Positions 32,053-43,649 of a DNA stretch of 64,000 nt are shown piece by piece. Under the pieces are notes generated by a model. It saw only the letters and a list, made by a program, of their open reading frames with translations, was not told the origin of the DNA and did not search any database. The position numbers and the translations under genes were made by a program. Position 1 is the first letter of the stretch; each line of letters opens with the position of its first letter. This DNA comes from Rhizobium sullae (GTDB lineage Bacteria; Pseudomonadota; Alphaproteobacteria; Rhizobiales; Rhizobiaceae). Location of the stretch: positions 2,294,001 to 2,358,000 of the forward strand of contig NZ_CP104144.1 of assembly GCF_025200715.1 (NCBI RefSeq), written 5' to 3'.

Positions 32053-33672
32053 TTACTTCAGAATGATTTCCGATGCCTTCTCCGCGATCATGATTACCGG
32101 TGAGTTCGTATTGCCGGAGACAATCGTCGGCATGATTGAGGCGTCGACAATACGCAACCTGCCGATCCCTTGCACACGCAGCTTCGGGTCCACCACCGCC
32201 AAAATGTCATTCCCCATCTTGCACGTGCCGACCGGGTGAAAAATGGTCGTCGCGATATCGCCGGCCCGGCGGATCAGATCCTCTTCGCCGTCGTGCTCCC
32301 GCCCGGGAAGCATTTCCTGCGGCCGGAAGCGCGTAAGCGCCTTCGTTTTCATAAGGGTGCGGGCGTGGCAGATGGACCGTGCCGCCAACATCCGGTCACC
32401 GGCGGTGGAGAGATAATTCGGGCGGATTTCCGGCGGCAACGCCGCGTCGCATGTAGTCACATGCACCGTGCCGCGGCTTTCGGGCCGAAGATTGCAGACG
32501 GACACCGTGACAGCCGGATAGCGATGGAGCGGCTCGCCAAGCCGGTCGGTGCTGAGCGGCTGGACGTGGTACTCGAGATCGGCCGTCGAGACCATCGGAT
32601 CGCTCTTGGCAAAGATACCGAGTTGGCTCGGCGCCATGGAGAGCGGTCCGGACCGGCTGATGGCATATTGCAGACCCATGCCGGCGCGGCTGAAGAAACT
32701 GTGATACAGCTGGTTCAGCGTGCGCGCGCCTTCGATCTTGAAGACGGTGCGTATCTGAAGATGGTCCTGAAGGTTCTCTCCGACACCCGGAAGATCGTGG
32801 TGGACGGGAATGCCGATGGCGGAGAGCACCTGCGGCCGGCCGACGCCCGATAACTCCAGGATTTTCGGCGAGTTGATCGCGCCAGCCGACAGCACGACCT
32901 CCCGGGCTGCACGAGCGACACAGGGGCGCCCGCGATGCTGGAAACGCACGCCGGTGACCGTCTTTCCGTCGAATTCAAGTCGCTCCGTTTCGGCGCCAGT
33001 GAGCAGGCGCAGATTCTTGCGTTTCATTGCCGGCCGCAGGAAGGCTTTTGTTGTGTTCCAGCGCACGCCGCCGCGCTGGTTGACCTCGAAATAACCGGAG
33101 CCCTCGTTGTCACCGTTGTTGAAGTCGTCGGTCTTCGGAATGCCGAGCTCTTCCGCCGCGTCGCGAAAGGCATCGAGGATCGGCCAGGAGAGTCGTTGGC
33201 GCTCGACGCGCCATTCGCCGCCGGCGCCGTGCATCGCGGACGTGCCACGATAGTTATCTTCTGACTTCAAGAAGTAGGGCAGGACGTCGCCCCAGCCCCA
33301 GCCCTCGTTACCGGCCTGGCGCCAGCCGTCGTAGTCGGCCGCCTGTCCGCGCATGTAGATCATGCCGTTGATCGACGAGCAGCCCCCGAGGACCTTACCG
33401 CGCGGATAGTTCAGCGCGCGGCCGTTGAGGCCGGCTTCCGCAGCCGTCTTCATCATCCAGTCGGTGCGCGGATTGCCCATGCAATAGAGATAGCCGATCG
33501 GCACATGGACCCAGTGGTAGCGGTCGCTGCCGCCTGCTTCGAGCAGCAGGACCCGGTTCCTCGGATCGGCCGACAGGCGGTTCGCCAGGACGCAGCCGGC
33601 CGAGCCCGCACCGACGACGATGAAATCGTAGCTGCCTTCGTCCACGGGCATTTCAGTGCTGTGCACAGTCAT
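32053..33672 (-). CDS. GMC-family flavin oxidoreductase (choline/alcohol dehydrogenase-like)
   Basis: 539-aa FAD enzyme that oxidises primary alcohols or polyols. The FAD dinucleotide motif is [15 protein letters not shown] near the N-terminus, with LLLEAGG; the GMC signature [20 protein letters not shown] lies near residue 90; the C-terminal active site is HPVGTCKMG, then [19 protein letters not shown]. Its ATG overlaps the kinase stop (ATGA), making it the last gene of the nine-gene locus B transcript. In the pathway it could oxidise the incoming polyol or a released aldehyde/alcohol product. Confidence 0.92.
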   Translation of the reverse strand: MTVHSTEMPVDEGSYDFIVVGAGSAGCVLANRLSADPRNRVLLLEAGGSDRYHWVHVPIGYLYCMGNPRTDWMMKTAAEAGLNGRALNYPRGKVLGGCSSINGMIYMRGQAADYDGWRQAGNEGWGWGDVLPYFLKSEDNYRGTSAMHGAGGEWRVERQRLSWPILDAFRDAAEELGIPKTDDFNNGDNEGSGYFEVNQRGGVRWNTTKAFLRPAMKRKNLRLLTGAETERLEFDGKTVTGVRFQHRGRPCVARAAREVVLSAGAINSPKILELSGVGRPQVLSAIGIPVHHDLPGVGENLQDHLQIRTVFKIEGARTLNQLYHSFFSRAGMGLQYAISRSGPLSMAPSQLGIFAKSDPMVSTADLEYHVQPLSTDRLGEPLHRYPAVTVSVCNLRPESRGTVHVTTCDAALPPEIRPNYLSTAGDRMLAARSICHARTLMKTKALTRFRPQEMLPGREHDGEEDLIRRAGDIATTIFHPVGTCKMGNDILAVVDPKLRVQGIGRLRIVDASIMPTIVSGNTNSPVIMIAEKASEIILK

Positions 33673-35189
33673 GCCACAGATCCCGCCACGTGGCCCGAAA
33701 GCCGCCGCCAGAGCGGGGTCATCGCGTCTGCAATATCCTTGTACAGCGCATAGCGCCTGTTGTAGTGCGCCGCCAGCGCATCGTTCGGCCTGTAGTGCCG
33801 GTCGACCTGCACCATGGCATCTGCCCCTTCCGTGAAATCTGCAAAGAGGCCGACGCCCGTTCCCGCCGCAATCGCCGCCCCCAGTGCACCCGTTTCCCGC
33901 GAGACAGCGACGGAAACCGGCATGCCCAGCACATCGGCGAATATCTGCGGCCAGAGGCGGCTGCGTGATCCGCCGCCCGACAGCACGGCCTCGTCAAAGC
34001 TGGCACCCGCCTTGCGGATCGCCTCGATATGCTGGCGATGCCCGAAGACCACGCCTTCCAGAAGCGCGCGGACCAGATGCCCTTTGCCGTGCCAGCCGGC
34101 AACTCCATAAAAGCCGGCCCGCGCATGGCCGTCCTGCTGGGCACCGTAGAGATAGGGATGATAGATCGGATCGTCGGATGCCGGCTCGATCGCCGCCGCC
34201 AAAGCGCAGCAGGCGTCGAAGGGCGACATGCCATCCAGATGTTCCCCCTCGAAGAACTCCCGCACCAGCCATTCCAGATTGGCGGCCGAGGTCGCGCTGT
34301 TCTCCATCGCCATGTAACGGCTGCGGTCGAAAGTCGAGGACATGAAGACCGGCCCATCGAGGACGGGGCCGTCGATGATCACCTGATTGATGCTCCACGT
34401 CCCTGCGATGATCGAGGCGCTGCCAGTGCGCGAAACGCCCGAGCCGAGCGCTGAGGCGACGACGTCGAACAGCCCACCGATGACTGGGGTGCCAGCTGCA
34501 AGTCCGGTTTCCGCAGCAACCTCTTCCGTCACGGTACCGGCGATGTCGGCGCTTTCGATGAGCGGCGGCAGCAGGTCCATGCAGTCGGCCAGCCCATAGG
34601 CAGCCATCAGTGTCTGGTCGTAGCGGCGGGCGGCGAGATCAAGCAGACCGGCGCCGGACATGTCCGACACCTCGCTGACGCGGCGGCCGGTCAGACGGTT
34701 GACGACGAAATCCTTGGAAAGGAACACTGTGCCGATGCGCTCGAAAAGCTCCGGCCTGTGACGCTTCAGCCAGGCAAGAAGCGTTGGCGTCTGTGAGGGC
34801 CACGGGCGCTGGCGGCCGATCGGATAGGTCCGGTCGCCCACGCCTTCCGCCGCCCATTCCTCAACGAGACCTATCGCCCGCGTGTCGAGCGACTGGATGC
34901 CGAGGAGCGGTTCGCCCTCCCGGTCGAGCGCATAAAGCCCGTTGCCATGGCCGGCACACCCGATAGCGGCGATATCGGTCGCCGCGATGCCCGCCTTGTC
35001 CAGGCAGGTGCGGATGACACGCTTGGCATTCGCCCAGAGCTCGCTGAGATTGCGCTCGACATGGCCGGGGTATGGCATGCGGCTGTGGCCCTCTTCCCCC
35101 ATATGAGCCAGTTCCCGGCCCCTCCTGTCGAAGATTACCGCCTTGATCACGGTGTTGCCCGCGTCGATCCCTAAAAGATAGTCTCCCAT
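33669..35189 (-). CDS. FGGY-family carbohydrate kinase (erythritol/L-xylulose kinase-like)
   Basis: 506 aa. [20 protein letters not shown] is the phosphate-1 motif with the EryA/LyxK-like spacing; [11 protein letters not shown] and [15 protein letters not shown] replace the glycerol-kinase versions; [10 protein letters not shown] and [15 protein letters not shown] form the ATP side. It would phosphorylate a polyol or ketose imported by the locus B transporter. It starts 31 bases after the aldolase gene. It shares domain layout with the locus C kinase and is more like that one than like the locus A kinase. Confidence 0.92.
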   Translation of the reverse strand: MGDYLLGIDAGNTVIKAVIFDRRGRELAHMGEEGHSRMPYPGHVERNLSELWANAKRVIRTCLDKAGIAATDIAAIGCAGHGNGLYALDREGEPLLGIQSLDTRAIGLVEEWAAEGVGDRTYPIGRQRPWPSQTPTLLAWLKRHRPELFERIGTVFLSKDFVVNRLTGRRVSEVSDMSGAGLLDLAARRYDQTLMAAYGLADCMDLLPPLIESADIAGTVTEEVAAETGLAAGTPVIGGLFDVVASALGSGVSRTGSASIIAGTWSINQVIIDGPVLDGPVFMSSTFDRSRYMAMENSATSAANLEWLVREFFEGEHLDGMSPFDACCALAAAIEPASDDPIYHPYLYGAQQDGHARAGFYGVAGWHGKGHLVRALLEGVVFGHRQHIEAIRKAGASFDEAVLSGGGSRSRLWPQIFADVLGMPVSVAVSRETGALGAAIAAGTGVGLFADFTEGADAMVQVDRHYRPNDALAAHYNRRYALYKDIADAMTPLWRRLSGHVAGSVA

Positions 35190-35220
35190 TCAAAACCCCT
35201 CCCAAGGTTCGGTTAGGCCA

Positions 35221-36063
35221 TCAGCGCTGCTGGTAGAGCGCGACGGCGTCCTCGCCGCTCGCATCCTCGTGCACGATCGCCATGAGCCCGCGCACCACGG
35301 CGCTCGGATTGGCATGTTGGTAGATGTTGCGTCCATAGACCATGCCCATCGCGCCCTGCCGCATCAAGGCCGCGGACTTGTCGAACACAGCGCGCAGGTC
35401 TTCCTTGCCGCCGCCGCGCACCAGAACCGGGCAGCGCGCCGCCTCAACCACGCGGTGGAACTCCTCTATATTCGTCGTCGGGTCCGCCTTGATGATGTCC
35501 GCGCCCATCTCACGGGCAAGCCGTGTCAGAGTGACGATCTTGTCGGCATTGCCATCGACCATGTAGCCGCCGCGCTCAGTGACCGGCTGCATGACAAGCG
35601 GCTCGATCATCAGCGGCACGCCGTACTTTTCGCAGTCTGCCCGCACACGAGAAATGTTCTGCACGCATTGGCGGAACAGATCCGGCTCGTCCGGCAGCAT
35701 GAAGAGGTTGAGCACCACGCAGACGGCATCCATCTGCAACGCGCCGATCAACGGCTCCGCCTCGTTCTGCAACACCGCCCACATGTCGCGATGGCGGATC
35801 CGGTTATAGGGGTTGCCCATGTCGATGCGCATGACGAGCGCCGGCTTCTCCTTGCCGGGAATGTCCTGCAGCAGGTCGGCTTGGCCGTAGTTCATCTGGA
35901 TCGCATCAGGTTTCGCATCGACCAGCGCTTTTACGACAGCCGGCATGTCCTCCAGTCCGTCGAGGAACGACGGTTCGTTGCACACGCCGTGATCGATCGC
36001 CACATCCAGGCAACGGCCGTTGCCGAACAGCCGGTTCATCCGGATCTTGCGGTTGTCTCGCAT
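35221..36063 (-). CDS. Class I aldolase, DeoC/LsrF/FbaB type
   Basis: 280-aa TIM-barrel aldolase. The Schiff-base lysine is K192 in MGADIIKADPTTNIEEF; other hallmarks are LDVAIDHGVCN near the N-terminus, VLVRGGGKEDL, and MGMVYGRNIYQH for phosphate binding. It would split a ketose phosphate into a triose phosphate and an aldehyde, or catalyse a related retro-aldol or thiolysis step as LsrF does. ATG 36063 has AAAGGAGCGTACT before it and lies 28 bases inside the end of the dehydrogenase gene. It takes the place of the EryC-type isomerase of erythritol loci. Confidence 0.9.
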   Translation of the reverse strand: MRDNRKIRMNRLFGNGRCLDVAIDHGVCNEPSFLDGLEDMPAVVKALVDAKPDAIQMNYGQADLLQDIPGKEKPALVMRIDMGNPYNRIRHRDMWAVLQNEAEPLIGALQMDAVCVVLNLFMLPDEPDLFRQCVQNISRVRADCEKYGVPLMIEPLVMQPVTERGGYMVDGNADKIVTLTRLAREMGADIIKADPTTNIEEFHRVVEAARCPVLVRGGGKEDLRAVFDKSAALMRQGAMGMVYGRNIYQHANPSAVVRGLMAIVHEDASGEDAVALYQQR

Positions 36064-37784
36064 AGTACGCTCCTTTGTGTGTTCCGTGCGGAAAGGGCTG
36101 CCTCCGCGACGCCGTGGCGCTCGCGCATGAGGGTGAGAAAACGGGTGCGCTCTTCGGCCTTGCACTGCGGTGGCCAGCCTTTTTCGTCGGCGAGGAGGTC
36201 GAGCGCGACCTCGACCATCTCGAGGGAAAGCTCACCGGTGATGGCGAGTGTTGTGCGTCGAAGGAGCAGGTCATCCAGATGCTCGACCGCCTCAGTGCGG
36301 ATGAGATGCAGGAGTTCCCGTGCGCTGTAGCCGGCATGAGGCAAGAGGGTGTCCGGCCCCGCGGCGGTGAAGCGGACGACGTCCTGCGCATCTGTGCCGT
36401 AGCGCTCGAAAAGCGTTGCGGCGCGATCGAGCGAAAGGCCTGTCGAATCCGACAGGTCCCGGATCCAGCCGCTACGGTCGTTCGGAAATGCCCGTCCGCC
36501 GCCGAAGGTGCGATCCGCTGTATGGACGCGGCGGCTCCTGCCAAGCCGTTCCAACGCCACGTCGGCGGCGAGTTCGCCGAAGGAGCGGAAGGTCGTCCAC
36601 TTGCCGCCGATCATGCAGAGCACTGGCGGCGCGCCGTCGCGGCCTTCGAGAACGGTGCAGAAATGGTCGCGCGGGATGCGGCCGGTGAAGCTGTCATTGC
36701 TTGCCGGCAGCGGGCGCACGCCGGCGAACTGGAAGACAATCTCGTCCGGGCGGATGCGGACATCCGGCAACACGAAGGCGAGCGATTGCAGGATATATTC
36801 CCGCTCGTCGGCCTCGCAGCGCACGTCGCCGGGATCGTCCACCCGGATATCTGTCGAGCCGACCAAGACCTTTCCGAGATAGGGAAAGAGGATGCAGATG
36901 CGCCCGTCGTCATTCTCGTAATAGATCATGTGGCCGTCGAGCATGTCGCGCAGCCCCACATTGTCGATGATGAGGTGCGAGCCCTTCGTGCCGCCCATCA
37001 GCGGCGCGGGACGAGCTGCTTCAGAAAAGAGTGCATAATTGACGATGTCGATCCAACCGCCGGTCGCGTTGATGACCAGTGCCGGCTTGATTGCCAAGGT
37101 TTCGCCCGAGACCCCGTCGTGCAGCAGAAATCCTCCAGCCGGAGCATGTTCGATCGTCGCATAGTTCAAGGCGCCGGCATTCGGGCCGGCCGAGAGCCCA
37201 TCGCGCAGGAGCTCGATGCCGACGCGCTCCGGGTGACTCACCCAGGCATCGTAATAGGTGGCGGAGTTGCGGATCGCCGGGTTGAGCGCCGGCCATTTCG
37301 AAAGCGTGCTCCTGCGTCCCCGAAACTGATGGCGCGGCATCAGGGCACGCTTGCGCGTCAGGAAGTCGTAGATGCTCAGTCCAGCCTTGATGGCGACGGC
37401 GCCGCGGCGGCTAGGCCGGCGGGTGAGCCCCAGAAAGCGCACGATGCCGTTGGCGAGACCGGAAAAGACATCGAAGATCGGCACCGTGGTCGGGAGCGGG
37501 GCGACATAGTGAGGGGCGTTGCGCAGCAGCCGGTCGCGCTCGACGAGCGATTCCCGCACGAGGTCGAACTCGCCGTTTTCCAGGTAGCGCAGACCGCCAT
37601 GCACCATGCGCGAGAGCGCGGCGCTGGCGCCGGAGCAATAGTCGCCCTTTTCCACGATGAGCACGTTGACGCCCTGCAGCGCCAGCTCGCGGAACACGCT
37701 GAGACCGTTGATACCGCCGCCGAGGACGCACACGTCCACCCTCGGGCTCCGGCGAAGCCCGTCCAATGTCTCTTCACGGTTCAT
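36036..37784 (-). CDS. FAD-dependent glycerol-3-phosphate dehydrogenase-like protein (GlpD/EryB type)
   Basis: 582-aa flavoprotein. N-terminal FAD motif VCVLGGGINGLSVFRELA with EKGDYCSGAS; the DAO domain continues through MVHGGLRYLE, VINATGGWID, GGTKGSHLIIDN and RPLPASND; the C-terminal DAO_C domain holds GLSLDRAATLFERYGTDAQD. GlpD oxidises glycerol 3-phosphate with quinone; EryB does so with an erythritol phosphate. Here the substrate is probably the polyol phosphate made by the downstream kinase. It starts 12 bases after the aldo/keto reductase gene. Confidence 0.93.
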   Translation of the reverse strand: MNREETLDGLRRSPRVDVCVLGGGINGLSVFRELALQGVNVLIVEKGDYCSGASAALSRMVHGGLRYLENGEFDLVRESLVERDRLLRNAPHYVAPLPTTVPIFDVFSGLANGIVRFLGLTRRPSRRGAVAIKAGLSIYDFLTRKRALMPRHQFRGRRSTLSKWPALNPAIRNSATYYDAWVSHPERVGIELLRDGLSAGPNAGALNYATIEHAPAGGFLLHDGVSGETLAIKPALVINATGGWIDIVNYALFSEAARPAPLMGGTKGSHLIIDNVGLRDMLDGHMIYYENDDGRICILFPYLGKVLVGSTDIRVDDPGDVRCEADEREYILQSLAFVLPDVRIRPDEIVFQFAGVRPLPASNDSFTGRIPRDHFCTVLEGRDGAPPVLCMIGGKWTTFRSFGELAADVALERLGRSRRVHTADRTFGGGRAFPNDRSGWIRDLSDSTGLSLDRAATLFERYGTDAQDVVRFTAAGPDTLLPHAGYSARELLHLIRTEAVEHLDDLLLRRTTLAITGELSLEMVEVALDLLADEKGWPPQCKAEERTRFLTLMRERHGVAEAALSARNTQRSVLCETTARSG

Positions 37785-37796
37785 GTTGTCAATCCG

Positions 37797-38792
37797 TTAC
37801 CCGTCCATGTTGGTCAGCTTCGCCGATAGGGCGGAATCGATGGCAGCGAGATCTCCCGCAGAAAGCCGAAGCGTGCCGGCCCGCGCGTTGTCGAGTGCCT
37901 GTGCCGGGTTGCGCGCGCCGCAAAGGGCAAAGGTCACACCTGGCTGCGCCAGCGTCCAGGCGATCACCGTCTGGACGATGCTCGCGCCGTGACGCTCCGC
38001 GACGGGCCGGATCGCCTCGGAGAAATCGCGAACCTTCTGCCGGTTGGCGACGGAAAAGCGCGGGTTGTCCTTGCGCTGGTCGTCGCCGGAGAAGATCCGG
38101 TCCGGCCCAATGGTGCCCGAAAGAAGCCCGAGCGCCAACGAGGAATAGCTGAGTGTCGATACTCCGTCTGCAAGAGTGAGCGGCAGCAGGTCCGCCTCGA
38201 TCTCGCGATCAATCATGCTGAACCGCTCCTGGATCGCATCAAGCGAACCAGAAGCTATGTACTGCTCAAGCTGGAACCGCTTGACGTTGCTGGCGCCGAT
38301 GGCGCGAATCTTGCCCGCCCGCTGCAACTCCTCTAGCGCCGCGACGGTCTCCTCGACGGGCGTCGTCGCGTCCTGCCAATGAGTAATATAAAGGTCGATA
38401 TGGTCCGTGCCGAGCCGGCGCAGGCTATCCTCCACTTCATGGACGATCGAGTCCCGGCCGAGATAGCGGTGAACCGGCTTTCCGTCCTGGTCGAAGAAGT
38501 GATTGCCCTTCTGCGTATGCCAGACGAGGCCGCATTTCGTGGCGATCACCGCCTTGTCGCGCCGGCCGGCAAGCGCCTTGCCGACGATTTCCTCCGCGCG
38601 GCCGAGCCCGTAGGCGGGCGCCGTGTCAATGAGGGTGACGCCGGCGTCGAGCGAGGCCTGGATGGCGGCAACGGACTGCGCCTCGTCGGTTCCGCCCCAC
38701 ATCCAGCCGCCGATCGCCCAGGTGCCGAGCCCCACGGCCGACGCCTTGACGCCGGAGCGCCCGATCTCGCGGATCAGCTGTTCGCCGCTCAT
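37797..38792 (-). CDS. Aldo/keto reductase
   Basis: 331-aa NADPH-dependent reductase or dehydrogenase. Catalytic motifs: LIDTAPAYGLG (Asp and Tyr), VIATKCGLVW (Lys), and DLYITHWQDATTPVEETVAA (His). GASNVKRFQLEQY and IAWTLAQPGVTFALCGARNP are typical of the YhdN/AKR11-like group. Its ATG overlaps the SorC stop by four bases. It could act on the aldehyde released by the class I aldolase, or on the imported sugar. Confidence 0.92.
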   Translation of the reverse strand: MSGEQLIREIGRSGVKASAVGLGTWAIGGWMWGGTDEAQSVAAIQASLDAGVTLIDTAPAYGLGRAEEIVGKALAGRRDKAVIATKCGLVWHTQKGNHFFDQDGKPVHRYLGRDSIVHEVEDSLRRLGTDHIDLYITHWQDATTPVEETVAALEELQRAGKIRAIGASNVKRFQLEQYIASGSLDAIQERFSMIDREIEADLLPLTLADGVSTLSYSSLALGLLSGTIGPDRIFSGDDQRKDNPRFSVANRQKVRDFSEAIRPVAERHGASIVQTVIAWTLAQPGVTFALCGARNPAQALDNARAGTLRLSAGDLAAIDSALSAKLTNMDG

Positions 38793-39796
38793 GCCGAAAC
38801 CCCTCCCTCGGATACAATTTCAAGAATGCGGGCCCCGGTCGCCTCGTCGGTGACAAGCGTGTCGAGATGCTTGCCGCGCAGGACACTGAGGATCGGGCCC
38901 GCCTTGTTTGGGCCGCTGGCGACGCCGATCTTCATCGGGATCGAGGCGAACTCCGGCAGGGTGAGCGACACCAGCGAGCGGTTGAGGCTGTAGTCGCAGA
39001 CCCGGCCCTGGTCATCAAGCAGGTGGGCAAGCAGTTCGCAGCTTGCGCCCGAGCGCTCGATCGCCACCCGATCAGTACTGGAGGAAGGATGCAGGTCGTA
39101 ATAGCTGGAGTCGTCCGTCAGGATCGAGCCGATGCCGACCACCGCCACCTTCGCCTCGCGCGCACGTTTGAAGACGTCGGCGACCGAACGCATGTTGATC
39201 AGCATCGCCCGCTGCTCGGCATCGTCAGCGAAGAGGGGCGCATGAATCTGGTAGGAACGTCCCCCGAGCCGGTCGGCCATCAGGGTCGAAACATGGTTGA
39301 CGTCGGTATAGTGCTTGCCCTGCACGCAGCCAGTTGCCGGAATGACCTCGACATCAAAACGGCGTGGTGGTTGCAGACCGGTGACGACGGCGCTCACCCC
39401 TTTGCCGCCAGTGATGCAGATCGTGTCGCCGTCGCCGATCTCCTCCATCAGCAGGCGAGCCGCCGCCTCTCCGACCGCCTGAAGCGCGGTCTGCGGATTG
39501 CCGGAGACGGTCGGGACCACGATAGCGCGGCTGATGCCGCCGAGTGCCAGAAGCCGCTCCTCCATGTCGACCAGCGGCTCGACCGGGGACTTGATCTTAA
39601 TCTCGACGAGGCCGAGCTGACGGCCGCGTTTGATGAGGCGGTTGACGGTGGCTTGCGAGATACCGAGCTGGCCGGCGATCTGGGCCTGCGTCAGGCCCTC
39701 CATAAAGTGCAGAACGAGCGCCCGGTGCATCTGGCGGGCGATGACGATCTCCTCGCGCGGTGCTGTCATCTTGGGTTTCAGTTTGGCAATTGGCAT
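38789..39796 (-). CDS. SorC-family transcriptional regulator of locus B
   Basis: 335 aa. HTH near 36-57 (TQAQIAGQLGISQATVNRLI) and the SorC sugar-binding domain after it: ICITGGKGVSAVVTGLQP, VEVIPATGCVQGKHYTDVNH, VAVVGIGSILTDDSSYYD and IGVASGPNKAGPILSVLRG. It starts 1 base after the permease stop and overlaps the next gene, so it is inside the operon it probably controls. The likely operator is the TATAATTCA inverted repeat at 43562-43590. Confidence 0.92.
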   Translation of the reverse strand: MPIAKLKPKMTAPREEIVIARQMHRALVLHFMEGLTQAQIAGQLGISQATVNRLIKRGRQLGLVEIKIKSPVEPLVDMEERLLALGGISRAIVVPTVSGNPQTALQAVGEAAARLLMEEIGDGDTICITGGKGVSAVVTGLQPPRRFDVEVIPATGCVQGKHYTDVNHVSTLMADRLGGRSYQIHAPLFADDAEQRAMLINMRSVADVFKRAREAKVAVVGIGSILTDDSSYYDLHPSSSTDRVAIERSGASCELLAHLLDDQGRVCDYSLNRSLVSLTLPEFASIPMKIGVASGPNKAGPILSVLRGKHLDTLVTDEATGARILEIVSEGGVSA

Positions 39797-39797
39797 G

Positions 39798-40787
39798 TCA
39801 GGCAGCCTTCTGCTTGTGCAGGAAATGGTCGATCGAAACGGCAGCGAGCAGAATGCACCCCTTGATCATGTCCTGCCAATAGACTGAAACATTGAGCAGG
39901 ATCAGAGAACTGGTGACGACAGAGAGAAGCGCGATGCCGAGGATGGCACCGAGTATCGTGCCCGAGCCGCCGTTGAGCGAAGCGCCGCCGATGACCGCGG
40001 CAGCGATGATGTTGAGTTCCATGCCGACGCCGAAGGTGGGGGTCGCCGCACCGAAGCGGGACATGTAGATGACGCCTGCGACCCCGGCGAGCGTGGAGCA
40101 GAGAACCGTCACCCAGAATTTCACCTGATTGGTCTTGATGCCTGAATAGAGCGCAGCCTTCTCGTTGCTGCCCGTATAGAAGACTTTGCGGAAGGCAGTG
40201 GCCCGGCGCAGCAGGAAATCGAATAGGATGACGACGGCGACGAAGATCAGGATGACGTAGGGGACGCCGTAAAAAGTGCCCTGCCCTACCGCCTTGAAGC
40301 CCGCCGGCAGCGTGAAGAGCGAGAGCGGCGTACCCTTTGTGATGATGAGGCAGAGGCCACGGACGATCACCATAGCCGCAAGCGATGTGATGAAGTGGTT
40401 GAGACCCACGACCGTCACAAAGAAGCCCATGATGCCACCGATGGCGCTGCTTGCGAGGATGCCGACGAGCGAGGCCGTCCACGGGTCGAGCCCGGCGAGG
40501 AAGAGCGAGCCCGAGAGCACCATCGCAAAGCAGACGACGGAGCCGACCGCAAGGTCGATGCCGCCGACGATGAGCAGGATCGTCATGCCTACGACGACGA
40601 TGCCTTCAACGGAAAAACTCATCAGCATGGCGCGGAAATTGCCAAGTGTCAGGAAGTGTGGCGAGGCAAAGCTCATGATCACGCAGAGCGCGAGGATGAT
40701 CGCGATCAGCCCTGCCTCGCGCATTGTGCCGATGCGTTTGAAGGACGATGTCTTCGGCGCGCCTGTCGCCAACGTGTCGATTGTCAT
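39798..40787 (-). CDS. Sugar ABC transporter permease, locus B (RbsC type)
   Basis: 329 aa with about 8-10 hydrophobic helices. Family blocks: GGIDLAVGSVVCFAMVLSGS and GVGMELNIIAAAVIGGASLN, then GGSGTILGAILGIALLSVV. Start ATG 40787 follows GGGAGAGACGGGA. It lies between the ATPase and the SorC gene. It forms the membrane channel for the locus B importer. Confidence 0.93.
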   Translation of the reverse strand: MTIDTLATGAPKTSSFKRIGTMREAGLIAIILALCVIMSFASPHFLTLGNFRAMLMSFSVEGIVVVGMTILLIVGGIDLAVGSVVCFAMVLSGSLFLAGLDPWTASLVGILASSAIGGIMGFFVTVVGLNHFITSLAAMVIVRGLCLIITKGTPLSLFTLPAGFKAVGQGTFYGVPYVILIFVAVVILFDFLLRRATAFRKVFYTGSNEKAALYSGIKTNQVKFWVTVLCSTLAGVAGVIYMSRFGAATPTFGVGMELNIIAAAVIGGASLNGGSGTILGAILGIALLSVVTSSLILLNVSVYWQDMIKGCILLAAVSIDHFLHKQKAA

Positions 40788-40809
40788 TCCCGTCTCTCCC
40801 ACTTTTTCT

Positions 40810-42336
<1,527 letters not shown>

Positions 42337-42397
42337 CGTCTTCCTCCCCGCGTCACGACCGTCCGCACCGAGGGTGCGGACGGCGATCCTTAGAAGC

Positions 42398-43426
42398 TTA
42401 TTCCTCGATGCCCTTCGTGCCACGACGCTTCAAGTACTTGTCCCAGTAGAAGTCGTCGGCATTTTCCGCCGTCACAATGGACAGGCCGTTATCGACAACC
42501 GGGATGCTCATCGGGTTGAAGCCGGAGCGCTTGGCGTCGTTCATCGGGTCTATCAGTTCCGGATGCTTGGCGAACCACAGCAGCATGAAGCCCATATAGC
42601 CCTGCATGCCCTGGTTGGGGTTGATTGAGCCGAAGACTTCACCGGCCTTGATCATGTCGAGGATGTTGGCATTGACATCCGCGCACATGACGAGGATCTT
42701 GCCGCCGCTTTCCTTGTTTGCCTGCGCGGCGCCGATCGCCGAGTTCGCTTCGGGCATGAAGACCGCGCCGAGGTTCGGATTGGCCTGAATAAGGCTCGAA
42801 AGCCCCTGATAGGCCTTGGTCGGGTCCTGATTGGAAGCCGCGCGACCGACGAGCTTCATGTCCGGCCACTTCTCTTCCATGCGGGCGATAAAGGCCACGA
42901 TGCGCTTGTCATGGTTGTCCTGGCCCGGATTCTCGAGAACCGCATATTCGCCCTTGCCGCCCATCTTCTCGGCGATCGCGTCGGCGGCATAGGTACCTTC
43001 GCGGGTGTTGTCCGAGGTAATGAAGGAGACGCGCTTGGAAAGCGGGGAGTCGGCCGCAAACGTGGCGACCGCCGTGCCCTGGTCGATCGCGCGGTTGATC
43101 GGCTCGATGAACGGATCGGAGTTCATCGGATGCACGAGAATGCCGGCCGGGTTCTGTGCCAAGGCTTGGTCGAAGGTGGCGATCTGCTTGTTGACGTCAT
43201 ATTCCGGCGTGCCGGTATATTCCGTCTCACAGCCGAGCTGCCGGCCGGCCTGCTTGAACATTTCATAGACGGGAAACCAGTATTCCACGCCCGACACCAT
43301 GACGTTCATGACGTATTTTTCGCCCGGCTTACAGCGGAACGGGTTTTCCGTTTCGGCGGCCGCGGAACCGGCAAAAAGCGTTGCCGTAAGGACCGCCATC
43401 GCGGTCGTGCTGAGAAAAGTGCGCAA
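42398..43426 (-). CDS. Sugar ABC transporter substrate-binding protein, locus B
   Basis: 342 aa. A signal peptide ([20 protein letters not shown], ending AAA) precedes a Peripla_BP_4 domain: [40 protein letters not shown] and [21 protein letters not shown] place the start at a TTG (43426) because GAGGAGGACAC is directly before it; an ATG at 43465 has a weaker site. It is the promoter-proximal gene of the nine-gene locus B operon. The sequence differs strongly from the binding proteins of loci A and C, implying a different ligand. Confidence 0.9.
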   Translation of the reverse strand: MRTFLSTTAMAVLTATLFAGSAAAETENPFRCKPGEKYVMNVMVSGVEYWFPVYEMFKQAGRQLGCETEYTGTPEYDVNKQIATFDQALAQNPAGILVHPMNSDPFIEPINRAIDQGTAVATFAADSPLSKRVSFITSDNTREGTYAADAIAEKMGGKGEYAVLENPGQDNHDKRIVAFIARMEEKWPDMKLVGRAASNQDPTKAYQGLSSLIQANPNLGAVFMPEANSAIGAAQANKESGGKILVMCADVNANILDMIKAGEVFGSINPNQGMQGYMGFMLLWFAKHPELIDPMNDAKRSGFNPMSIPVVDNGLSIVTAENADDFYWDKYLKRRGTKGIEE

Positions 43427-43561
43427 GTGTCCTCCTCGAGGCCGAAGCCCCTCCCAAAAGCCCAAAGGGCGCCAAACCGACGCCGGTGATCGCTGTGATG
43501 ACCGGATTTCCTCCTCGAAGTCCGGTATGGACAGCTAAACGCAAGGTGTAGCGCATGTCAA

Positions 43562-43590
43562 TATAATTCATGTGGTGAATTATAATTCAG
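43562..43590. promoter_or_regulatory. Operator-like repeats upstream of the locus B operon
   Basis: TATAATTCA (43562-43570) and TGAATTATA (43576-43584) form a perfect 9-base inverted repeat with a 5-base spacer, and a third copy TATAATTCA follows (43581-43589). It lies about 135 bases upstream of the first gene. The TGAATTATA core resembles the TGAATA-type elements of locus A, which also has a SorC regulator. A SorC operator is the most likely reading. Confidence 0.6.
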
Positions 43591-43649
43591 GCTGTGGGAA
43601 CTCGACGCGACGATCAGCTCGAGCAGCTTCCACTCTATGTCTGCGAAGA

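Noticed and set aside
33669..37784. Calling locus B genes eryA and eryB
   Set aside because: Kinase and dehydrogenase resemble EryA and EryB, but eryC-type isomerases are missing and an aldolase and AKR are present, so the specific symbols would imply an unsupported substrate.
36075..37829. 584-codon open frame on the plus strand antisense to the GlpD-like gene
   Set aside because: It mirrors a well-supported FAD dehydrogenase with clear motifs; its translation has no recognisable domain and its length follows from high GC codon bias.
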